From contig NZ_AOJH01000006.1 of assembly GCF_000337355.1 (NCBI RefSeq), forward strand, positions 74,819 to 138,818: a DNA stretch of 64,000 bases, written 5' to 3'. The stretch's first letter is position 1. Every line of letters begins with the position of its first letter. Made by a program: the position numbers and the translations under genes. Positions 17,605 through 23,747 of this stretch are shown here, in pieces. The DNA is from Halorubrum kocurii JCM 14978. GTDB taxonomy: Archaea > Halobacteriota > Halobacteria > Halobacteriales > Haloferacaceae. A model generated the notes under the pieces. That model was given only the letters and a program-made list of their open reading frames with translations. It was not told the DNA's origin and did no database searches.

Positions 17605-18180
17605 ATGACTAACGACGACGCTACCCGTGCCGTCATCGACAAATTGGGTGATCAGCCGGGCGAGACGCTCACACCCGAACGGGTTGAGGCGATCCAAACC
17701 GCGATGCACGAGGACCTCGGACGGTTCATCAACAACACGTCCTATTTCGTTCTCGGTTCCTACGATGAGGAGGAGCGGCCACGATTGAAAGCTGTTCGCG
17801 ACCAACTCGCGAGCGATGCCGCAGCCTCGAACTCCGATGACGGGGTCGACGCGTTCCTGATGGACGATATTCTGGACGTCTCGGAGTTCTTCACATCGAA
17901 ATTCAAGCTGCTGGTCAGCTACGCGGATCATATCGTGGGGGTGTACGAACACTCCCAGGGCGGGCATGCGTGGGAAGCAGGCTACATCGATCAGCCGAAC
18001 TATCGGGATCGGACGCGAGCGTTTTATCGAACTTACGAGACTGAGGAGGAACAGTACGCGGCCTACGACGGGATGTTCGCACATTATCTCCTCTCGATGG
18101 AGCGCGTGGATCGTGCGTACAAGTGGACAACACCCGAGGAACTTCGTGACTGTGTGGCTGATGCCTACGCGCCCGACTGA
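17605..18180 (+). CDS. Nucleoside-deoxyribosyltransferase/TIR-like Rossmann protein, function unknown
   Basis: This 191-aa cytoplasmic protein has a central region (about 46-125) reading YFVLGSYDEEERPRLKAVRDQL, DAFLMDDILD, KLLVSYADHIVGVYEHSQGG and HAWEAGY. The pattern of a first strand ending in a glycine-rich turn, a D/S near strand 4 and a GG..WE motif at the end resembles the nucleoside 2-deoxyribosyltransferase/TIR-like superfamily, whose members cleave N-glycosidic bonds, often of NAD, in defence. The C-terminal third is helical with many Tyr and Glu. It is divergent from an ArsR-type regulator and sits within a mobile-gene region. The superfamily call is tentative. Confidence 0.65.
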   Translation: MTNDDATRAVIDKLGDQPGETLTPERVEAIQTAMHEDLGRFINNTSYFVLGSYDEEERPRLKAVRDQLASDAAASNSDDGVDAFLMDDILDVSEFFTSKFKLLVSYADHIVGVYEHSQGGHAWEAGYIDQPNYRDRTRAFYRTYETEEEQYAAYDGMFAHYLLSMERVDRAYKWTTPEELRDCVADAYAPD

Positions 18181-18226
18181 CGACGTGAGGAACGACTATT
18201 TGCGTCGGACGTTGACCTCTCTTGTG

Positions 18227-18465
18227 ATGGTCGAAATCCCTGACAACCTTTGCTAGGTATTCAGTGCGACTGTTGGGTCTGACGACGGAAGCTACACACT
18301 CAAGCTTCCAGCGAGCGAGGTACGCCACGACGCCATCCAGTCCGGTGAGACGTATCGAATCGTCGTTCTCGAACCCGGGCATACACCACTGCGATCCGAT
18401 ACCCAGTCCTCGGACACGTCGTCAGAGACGGCTGTGACCCCTCAAGAAACCGGTCCTCCCAAGCC
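18227..18465 (+). pseudogene. TRAM-type haloarchaeal protein gene, N-terminal remnant
   Basis: From the ATG at 18227 the frame reads MVEIPDNLC, then a TAG at 18254, then VFSATVGSDDGSYTLKLPAS, EVRHDAIQSGETYRIVVLEP and a Ser/Thr/Pro-rich linker ending near TPQETGPPKPG. This matches the N-terminal half of haloarchaeal TRAM-domain proteins, in which a small beta domain and a PP-rich linker precede TRAM. Here the TRAM domain is missing: the sequence runs into the left end of an IS6 element at 18466. An internal stop plus truncation make it a pseudogene. Confidence 0.65.
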
Positions 18466-18480
18466 GGGTCGCGTAAAGTT
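18466..18480 (+). repeat. IS6 left terminal inverted repeat
   Basis: The 15-bp gggtcgcgtaaagtt pairs with the right end at 19144-19158 with one mismatch. It joins the truncated TRAM-type reading frame directly. Confidence 0.75.
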
Positions 18481-18511
18481 AGAGGATGAGGCGTTCGACT
18501 TCAGAGTGCTT

Positions 18512-19150
18512 ATGGCCGAAATCGAACGCCTCAGCGAAGGTATTGCGTGGATCAACTTGTCGTTTGTGGAGCGAGATCGAACTCCACGATGGGCGATTGA
18601 AATAGGGATCCGCTGTCACTTAGCCGGTATGTCACTGCGTGAGGTAAGTAAACATCTCGAAAGGTTTGGAATCGATCGGAGTCACGTCGCTGTTCATAAC
18701 TGGGTTCATAAAGCCGATCTACAGCCGATCTCGACCGTCTCAGAGGATCAACTCGCGGTTGACGAAAAGATGATCCGCCTCCATGGTCAGAAATTCTGGC
18801 TGTACGGCGCGGTTGATCCGTATACGAACGAGATCCTCCATCTGAGCCTCTATCCGACCACAAATAAACAGACGACGCGATGGTTTCTGACCGAGCTACA
18901 CCGGCGCTATCAGCTCAATAACGTTGAATTTCTCGTCGATGACGCAGACTATCTCGGATCAGTTCTCGCTGAAGACGGCTATCGATTTCAAGTCATTCAA
19001 CACGGAAATCGGAATGCTATCGAACGTGTCTTTTGGGAAATAGAACGACGAACATCATCGTTTGCGAATGGTTTCAGCAATGTCGCGCTCGAGACAGCTC
19101 AAGATTGGCTCGAAGCCGTCGCCGTCTACCACAATTCACGCCAAACTTAA
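18512..19150 (+). CDS. IS6-family DDE transposase
   Basis: This 212-aa transposase starts MAEIERLSEGIAWINLSF. It has a helix-turn-helix region (LAGMSLREVSKHLERFGI) and the DDE catalytic residues in AVDEKMIRL, LVDDADYL and NAIERVFWEIERRT. The length is normal for haloarchaeal IS6 transposases and no frameshift is seen, so it looks functional. The open frame extends upstream into the disrupted TRAM-type gene, but the ATG at 18512 is the family start. It ends inside the right inverted repeat. Confidence 0.88.
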   Translation: MAEIERLSEGIAWINLSFVERDRTPRWAIEIGIRCHLAGMSLREVSKHLERFGIDRSHVAVHNWVHKADLQPISTVSEDQLAVDEKMIRLHGQKFWLYGAVDPYTNEILHLSLYPTTNKQTTRWFLTELHRRYQLNNVEFLVDDADYLGSVLAEDGYRFQVIQHGNRNAIERVFWEIERRTSSFANGFSNVALETAQDWLEAVAVYHNSRQT

Positions 19151-19158
19151 CGCGACCC
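19144..19158 (-). repeat. IS6 right terminal inverted repeat
   Basis: The reverse complement gggtcgcgttaagtt matches the left end at 18466-18480 at 14 of 15 positions. The transposase stop codon lies within it. Confidence 0.75.
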
Positions 19159-19326
19159 CTGTGGGCCGGTCGTTGTAGAGTGTCTGTGAGACGATGACGG
19201 CGTGGACGAATCGCGGAGCGATTCGTTCGCACACCAGAAATCTGCGATTTCTGGGGACGCTGTATCCCCGCCCTACTGCGCTACTCGGTCGCTGCGCTCC
19301 CTGCGTTGCTCCTTGAGGACGGGGCC
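19159..19326. other. Non-coding segment with two strong hairpins
   Basis: Between the IS element and the truncated MazF-like gene lie two inverted repeats. A 7-bp stem has arms gaatcgc at 19208-19214 and gcgattc at 19218-19224. An 8-bp stem has arms ccagaaat at 19234-19241 and atttctgg at 19247-19254. They are followed by repetitive ctgcg/gctgcgctc sequence. They could act as terminators or be ends of lost mobile elements. Confidence 0.45.
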
Positions 19327-19470
19327 TTAGCGCCTGAATTTTAGGTAAAACGGCCGTCCCTTGTGGTTCGAGAGAATGAGCCAGGGTCGAGCGTCCTCGT
19401 CACCTTTGAACGGATCATCGCCGTAGACGACGTCTCCACGCTCGAAAATCGGAGCGCCTCCGTCCGTCAC
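19327..19470 (-). pseudogene. PemK/MazF-like toxin, truncated after about 40 residues
   Basis: The frame starts at a GTG at 19470 that overlaps the stop of the upstream gene. It reads APIFERGDVVYGDDPF, then KGDEDARPWLILSNHKGRPF, matching the N-terminus of haloarchaeal MazF/PemK-type proteins (normally about 130 residues). After GRPF it becomes YLKFRR and stops, so two thirds of the toxin is missing. The breakpoint faces the IS6 element 170 bp away. The product is unlikely to be active. Confidence 0.6.
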
Positions 19471-19838
19471 TGTTCGTCCTCGACGTTGGGGTGCGGCTCG
19501 CTGGGCGCGTGTTCCCGCCAAGACTCCTCGTCTTCTGTACCGAGTTGCTCGTTGAACAGTGTGGTCGCGCGTTCGTAACCACTGTATCCGTCGAGCCGCT
19601 CAGCATCGTCGGTTATCGCCCAGTACGTTGCTTTGTGTTCGACGAGGTCGCGATCCTTCAGTCGGGAGAGCGCTGTACTAACTGCGCCCTCGTCGACGGC
19701 GATCTGGGAGGCGATTTCGCGGGCCTTGAATGCGCGATCATCGTTAGCAGCGAGAAACCCGAGGACTTGCTCAGGCACGGAGAGTTCTTCAAGCTCGTCC
19801 TCACTTGTATTCTCAAAGGTATCTCGGTCGATCGACAT
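19467..19838 (-). CDS. MarR-type winged-helix protein, partner (antitoxin/regulator) of the truncated MazF
   Basis: This 123-aa protein has a winged helix (VPEQVLGFLAANDDRAFKAR, then EIASQIAVDEGAVSTALSRL and VEHKATYWAI) at about 19-75 and an acidic tail. It overlaps the MazF-like remnant by four bases (GTGA). This wHTH-then-MazF order is recurrent in haloarchaea, where the first gene is the probable antitoxin and repressor. It is intact, although its partner is not. AT-rich sequence just upstream of 19838 probably holds the promoter. Confidence 0.75.
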   Translation of the reverse strand: MSIDRDTFENTSEDELEELSVPEQVLGFLAANDDRAFKAREIASQIAVDEGAVSTALSRLKDRDLVEHKATYWAITDDAERLDGYSGYERATTLFNEQLGTEDEESWREHAPSEPHPNVEDEQ

Positions 19839-19952
19839 CGCTGAATAGAGATACGGTATTCTCTGTAAAAAGTGTTAGAAGTGAAAGCTACGAAAGCGCC
19901 GAAGGAAACGATTCGTCCATAGCCACGAAGCAGTTCAAGAACCGTATGCATT

Positions 19953-20300
19953 GTGACGGCCAGTCTCAACTTCTCGCTCAACAACTCCTTCTTCGGACTG
20001 GACGACAGCAACGTCGAGGAGCTGACCGAGAACGTGGCACCGTTCATCGGGAACACAACCTTCCGGCGGACGGACGGGTGGCACACCTACCGGCACTACA
20101 CCATGTACGAGGCCTTCGAGAAAGTCTCGGCGGTCTTCCAGCACCGAGGAGCGGTTCGACCTCTGCGGCGGCGGCCGTGGTCGACGGCGGCGTGGCCGGT
20201 CTCTCAGCCGCGGTGTTCACTGCCCTTCGGGCTGGACACGCTCGTCGTCAACGCGGGCGGGTCCATCCTCCGGCGTCATTGTGTGCAGCGTTACGGATAT
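19953..20300 (+). pseudogene. Decayed coding remnants, including an FAD-oxidoreductase N-terminus
   Basis: Two remnants adjoin. From a GTG at 19953 a frame reads ASLNFSLNNSFFGLDDSNVE and FRRTDGWHTYRHYTMYEAFE, protein-like but unrecognised. At about 20165-20230 another frame reads AAAVVDGGVAGLSAAVFTA, and after a frame change GLDTLVVNAGGSILRR. Together these look like the FAD/NAD-binding start (GGxxGLSAA...A..G..tlv.) of a thioredoxin-reductase-like or flavin-dependent oxidoreductase. The frame shift and the missing remainder indicate decay. Confidence 0.4.
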
Positions 20301-20336
20301 TCGAGGGGAAGGCCCGCGTGTGGGGCGGGGAGAACG

Positions 20337-20753
20337 TCAATCCTCGCCGAGTTCTGAAAGGCGAGCCTGAATTTCCTCAGCATCCGCATCAGAGAGCGCC
20401 TCAACACCGAACTGGACAAGTAGTGGGTAGAAGTGGCGATTCTTTTTAAATTCGTCCTGGCCCGCCTTCCGGAGCTTTAGCTGGGACTCGAGGTAAGTAT
20501 CCTCCATCTCGGAGAGGACAGCATCGGGGATGTAGATGGTCCGCCCGTTCCACTCGTCTTTGATGTTCGTCTTCGTTTTGCTCGTTTTACTCGTTTCGGT
20601 CGTTTCACTCGTTGAAGACGATGACGTCGTTTCGGTCGATGAACCGGTTTTCACCGATTCGCTCGCCTCACTCGTTTCGCCGGAATCGGCCTCATCGTCC
20701 TCGTCTTCGTAGTTACCCTCGATGCCGGACGCATCGCCCCAGCCGTCGGTCAT
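20337..20753 (-). CDS. ParA-associated accessory protein (candidate centromere-binding protein)
   Basis: This 138-aa protein has an acidic N-terminus, a Ser/Thr-rich linker (about 25-65) built of tripeptide-like repeats (TTETSKTSKTK), and a conserved C-terminal domain (RTIYIPDAVLSEMEDTYLES, then FKKNRHFYPLLVQFGVEAL). Its start overlaps the stop of parA by 4 bp (20750-20753), so the two are cotranslated. Small proteins after ParA are usually the centromere-binding partner in type Ib partition systems. The YIPDAV..EM pattern could be a ribbon-helix-helix, though I cannot confirm it. The linker is encoded by a 9-bp DNA repeat like that upstream of parA. Confidence 0.8.
   Translation of the reverse strand: MTDGWGDASGIEGNYEDEDDEADSGETSEASESVKTGSSTETTSSSSTSETTETSKTSKTKTNIKDEWNGRTIYIPDAVLSEMEDTYLESQLKLRKAGQDEFKKNRHFYPLLVQFGVEALSDADAEEIQARLSELGED
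20574..20613. repeat. 9-bp periodic CGTT array inside the ParA-partner gene
   Basis: CGTT occurs at 20574, 20583, 20592, 20601 and 20610, exactly 9 bp apart, with units such as cgttttact and cgtttcggt. The array lies within codons of the Ser/Thr linker and matches the arrays upstream of parA in unit and orientation. Confidence 0.75.
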
Positions 20754-21568
20754 GCTTCCACCTTCTCGGGCGCGGTCTTCTCGAACGTCTCGTCGAACAG
20801 ATCGGCGAGCTCGTTGAACAGTTCGCGTGCATCCTCGACGCGCTGGTTCTCCTTCCCGAACCCGAAGACCGACACCCCTTCGCCAATCGACTGGGAGAGA
20901 TCGGTCCGCTTCGGGATCTCGAACACCGGGAGAGAGTACGCCGATCTGATCTCCTCGATGGTCTCTCGGTGTTCGCTGTTCTGTTCGACCCGATTACAAA
21001 CGATCGCGAGCCGATTGATGTCGCCGTATGCCGGTTCGAGGGAGCTCAGCTGCTTCGCGAAAATCTGGAGGCTGTTGGCGTTGAGCTTCTCGGGAATGAC
21101 GGGGATGACGACGTTGCCAGTCGCGACAAGGGCGTTGTCGGTGAGGACGTTCAGAGACGGCGGCGTGTCGACGATGACGTAGTCGTAGTCCTTATTGAGT
21201 TCGTCGAGAGCCATCTCCAGTCGCTCTCGGCTCTTCGGCGCCTCGAGCAACGTCTGGATGTTCTTGTTGTTCGCGAGCTTCTCGCTCGCGGGGAGGATGT
21301 CGAACTCCTCGTGTTCGACGACGATGTCGTTCACCGACTCCATCTGGTCGAAGTCGAGGACGTCGAACAGCGTCGTGCGGTCGGTGTCGTAGTACAGATC
21401 GTTGTAGCCAAGCGAACAGGTGAGTCCCCCGTGGTAGTCGATATCGACCAGGAGGACGTCGTGGCCGCGGGCGGAGAGTGCGCCGCCGGCATGAATGACG
21501 TCAGTCGTCTTCCCCGCGCCTCCCTTCTGATTCGCCACCGTGATTCGTGCTGTGTTGGTGTCAGCCAT
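20750..21568 (-). CDS. parA: ParA-family partition ATPase
   Basis: This 272-aa ATPase begins with the deviant Walker A ANQKGGAGKTT at about 12-22 and has the A' motif LLVDIDYHG, Walker B YVIVDTPPSL and a typical ParA C-terminus. In place of the common 'n....A' it reads TTDVIHAGGALSARGHD. No N-terminal HTH is present, so it is the short plasmid type. It would drive segregation together with the overlapping accessory gene. About 500 bp of 9-bp periodic repeats directly upstream are the probable centromere or operator. The presence of parA suggests a plasmid or secondary replicon, or an integrated piece of one. Confidence 0.9.
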   Translation of the reverse strand: MADTNTARITVANQKGGAGKTTDVIHAGGALSARGHDVLLVDIDYHGGLTCSLGYNDLYYDTDRTTLFDVLDFDQMESVNDIVVEHEEFDILPASEKLANNKNIQTLLEAPKSRERLEMALDELNKDYDYVIVDTPPSLNVLTDNALVATGNVVIPVIPEKLNANSLQIFAKQLSSLEPAYGDINRLAIVCNRVEQNSEHRETIEEIRSAYSLPVFEIPKRTDLSQSIGEGVSVFGFGKENQRVEDARELFNELADLFDETFEKTAPEKVEA

Positions 21569-21573
21569 TGTTT

Positions 21574-21898
21574 CGTTTCTCTCGTTGTATTCGTTTCGTT
21601 CGTTTTGATCGTTCGGTTCGTTAGGTTCGGTGAGGGAGTTTCACTCGGGTGGAGGAACACGACCATATTAAAACCAACTGCTCGTTACACTCGTTGAACC
21701 GAACACACTCGTTTCCATCAACCCACTCATTCAGTTCGTTTAATTCGTTTCTTTCGTTTTATTCGTGTTTCTCATTCTTTTCATCGAATAGAAGGCACCC
21801 AGTTCAGGCTCAACCAGTTCGTTTTCCAGAACGCGTTCAATATTTTCGTTTACTTCGTTCTATTCATTTTGTTCGTTATGCTCGTTATGCTCGTTTAG
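21574..21898. repeat. Candidate centromere: three 9-bp periodic CGTT/CATT arrays upstream of parA
   Basis: Array 1 has CGTT at 21574, 21583, 21592, 21601, 21610 and 21619. Array 2 has CGTT/CATT-type tetramers in exact multiples of 9 bp from 21683 to 21782 (21683, 21692, 21710, 21728, 21737, 21746, 21755, 21764, 21773, 21782). Array 3 has them at 21847, 21856, 21865, 21874, 21883 and 21892. Units approximate CGTTtnntt. The phase shifts between arrays. This is the usual place for a parS-type centromere and autoregulatory operator of a parA operon. Confidence 0.75.
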
Positions 21899-22048
21899 GG
21901 AGTTTTAGGGGGTTAAGCTTCTCTCGGAGAGAACCGAAAGAGTGTGTTCGTTCTGGACCAACCGTCTCGATACCGGTCAATAGCGCTCTATCGCCGTATA
22001 CCGGGCTCATAGTTCGTTTTATGCTCGTACCGTGAGTGTCCCGAGTCG

Positions 22049-22357
22049 ATGGGAGCAACTGAGAATGTTCGGCGGCGCTGTCGAGTCGTAGCGGAACCGA
22101 ACCGCGATATGGCCGTGACGCTGTGCGGTGTCAACGGGCGGACGTATCAAGTTATCGACGCTGCTGAGGCGGTCCGCGAACGATTAAAACAACTGGGTCC
22201 CGGCGACACCGTCAGGGTCGTCCTTCAACCGGTCCGGTGTCGTGGCGACGGCTGGCGGATCACTCGGCTAGACGAAACGACTCCACGGAGGCCCCTGCTT
22301 AAGAGACCGGTCTGCGACTCGGAACGGCAATTTGCCACGAAACGGACATCCCGGTAG
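22049..22357 (+). CDS. Small haloarchaeal protein, possibly DUF7999-like
   Basis: This 102-aa protein has a plausible beta-rich core: NRDMAVTLCGVNGRTYQVID, then LKQLGPGDTVRVVLQPVRCR and GDGWRITRL. The 'mavTl.G..gr.y.V.ea....l..l.pG..v.l.l..v..rg..Wr' pattern resembles a small haloarchaeal family I know as DUF7999. The last 25 residues are basic and unrelated. It lies between the centromere-like repeats and the xyloside locus. Function unknown. Confidence 0.55.
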   Translation: MGATENVRRRCRVVAEPNRDMAVTLCGVNGRTYQVIDAAEAVRERLKQLGPGDTVRVVLQPVRCRGDGWRITRLDETTPRRPLLKRPVCDSERQFATKRTSR

Positions 22358-22490
22358 ACGCTTCGGTTCCCGCGGTTCACCACAGTTCGCAGCTGCGGTT
22401 TGCCCGCTGTATTCACTACCACTCTCTCGTCACCCTGCAAGCCAAGGAAACGGGAAAGTTTCAAATGGTTTCCCAGCACTAATCAGTTAA

Positions 22491-23747
22491 ATGACCGACG
22501 AAGAGTACGTGATCCCGCCAGGCGGGGGAGTTCCTTGGCGGGACCTGACGATGGACGAGGCCAATCGCCCGACAGAGCGTGAACTGGAGATCACTGCTAT
22601 CGAGACGATGGCTCTCCAAGGGAATTTCACTTGGGGGCTTATAAAAATCGAGACAGACACCGACCACTACGGCATCGGTGAGGTGTTCGTCGGTCAGGAG
22701 GCGTTGGATATCGTTGAGCGTGACGCGCACCTCCTCGTCGGCGAGAATCCACTTGACGTCGATAGGCTGAGCGAACACTTAGAACAGAACCGCACGGCGA
22801 CGGGGACGATGGGGCAGGCGGCATTCAGCGCCGTCCAGACGGCCCTCCTCGATCTCAAAGGAAAGGTTGCCGACCTCCCCGTGTACGAACTTCTTGGTGG
22901 GAAGTACCGCGACGAAGTCAGGGTGTACTGTGACACCCACGGCGGTGAGTCGCTGGGAGAGGCCCAGAAGCGAGACCCCCGTGATGTCTACACTCCGGAG
23001 TCGTACGCCGAGGCGGCCCGCGGCGTGGTCGACGAGGGGTTTGATATCCTGAAGTTCGACCTCGACGTGCCGACGCACCGTTCGGCGGATACCGCTTCCC
23101 GTCGCCTCGACAACGAGGCCATCGAACACAAGGTCTCACTGATCGAAGCGGTGCGGGACGAGATCGGATACGATATCGATTTGGGTGTCGATCTTCACTG
23201 GAACTTCACAGCCGAGACAGCGATGCGTCTCGTCGACAAACTCGAACCATACGACCTTGCGTGGGTCGAGGATCCAGTCCCCCCCAAGCGCATCGAAGCC
23301 CACCGTCGGGTCACTGAGCAGTCAACGACGCCGATACTGACCGGCGAGAACGTGGTCACCGTCGACGGGTTCAACGATCTCGTGACCCAGGACGCGCTCG
23401 ACATCGCGGCACCGGACGTCAACCGGTGTGGCGGCCTGTGGGAGCTTCGAAAGATTGCGACGATCTGCGATATGTACGGCGTCCCGCTTGCGCCGCACAA
23501 CATCGCGAGTCCGGTCGGCACGATGGGCGGTGTCCACGCGATGGCCGCGATACCGAACGTGATCGCCTTGGAGTACCACGCCCGGGACGTCCCGTGGTGG
23601 GACGACCTCATCACTCGAACCGGTGAGTCCGGCCCGGTCATCGAGGACGGAACCGTCGACCTCCCGGAGGGACCGGGTCTCGGCATCGAAATCGACCGCG
23701 ATGTCGCAGCGGAGTACCTCACCGAGGACAGCGAACTGTTCTTTTAG
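22491..23747 (+). CDS. Enolase-superfamily sugar-acid dehydratase (probable xylonate/gluconate dehydratase)
   Basis: This 418-aa protein has the mandelate-racemase/muconate-lactonizing fold: an N-terminal capping domain, then the barrel with LKFDLD, metal ligands in GVDLHWN, WVEDPVPP and LTGENV, and the general-base block LAPHNIASPVGT. These features fit an acid-sugar dehydratase. Convergent overlap with an alpha-xylosidase and nearby XacA-like and FAH-family enzymes point to D-xylonate dehydration to 2-keto-3-deoxyxylonate (the XacD step). The exact substrate is inferred from context. An AT-rich stretch about 30 bp upstream may be the promoter. Confidence 0.8.
   Translation: MTDEEYVIPPGGGVPWRDLTMDEANRPTERELEITAIETMALQGNFTWGLIKIETDTDHYGIGEVFVGQEALDIVERDAHLLVGENPLDVDRLSEHLEQNRTATGTMGQAAFSAVQTALLDLKGKVADLPVYELLGGKYRDEVRVYCDTHGGESLGEAQKRDPRDVYTPESYAEAARGVVDEGFDILKFDLDVPTHRSADTASRRLDNEAIEHKVSLIEAVRDEIGYDIDLGVDLHWNFTAETAMRLVDKLEPYDLAWVEDPVPPKRIEAHRRVTEQSTTPILTGENVVTVDGFNDLVTQDALDIAAPDVNRCGGLWELRKIATICDMYGVPLAPHNIASPVGTMGGVHAMAAIPNVIALEYHARDVPWWDDLITRTGESGPVIEDGTVDLPEGPGLGIEIDRDVAAEYLTEDSELFF

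Larger units (their letters stand above)
18466..19158 (+). mobile_element. IS6-family insertion sequence, about 693 bp
   Basis: The element is bounded by near-perfect 15-bp terminal inverted repeats: gggtcgcgtaaagtt at 18466-18480 and, in reverse complement, gggtcgcgttaagtt at 19144-19158 (14 of 15 match). The single transposase gene fills it, as in ISH14/ISH15-type haloarchaeal IS6 elements. The 8-bp flanks (cccaagcc on the left, ctgtgggc on the right) do not match. There is thus no target duplication, which suggests that a rearrangement followed or accompanied insertion. Confidence 0.8.

Noticed and set aside
20612..21697. Plus-strand open frame of 361 codons over parA
   Set aside because: Antisense shadow of parA; the translation is repetitive Arg/Val-rich without motifs, while the minus strand encodes a complete ParA.
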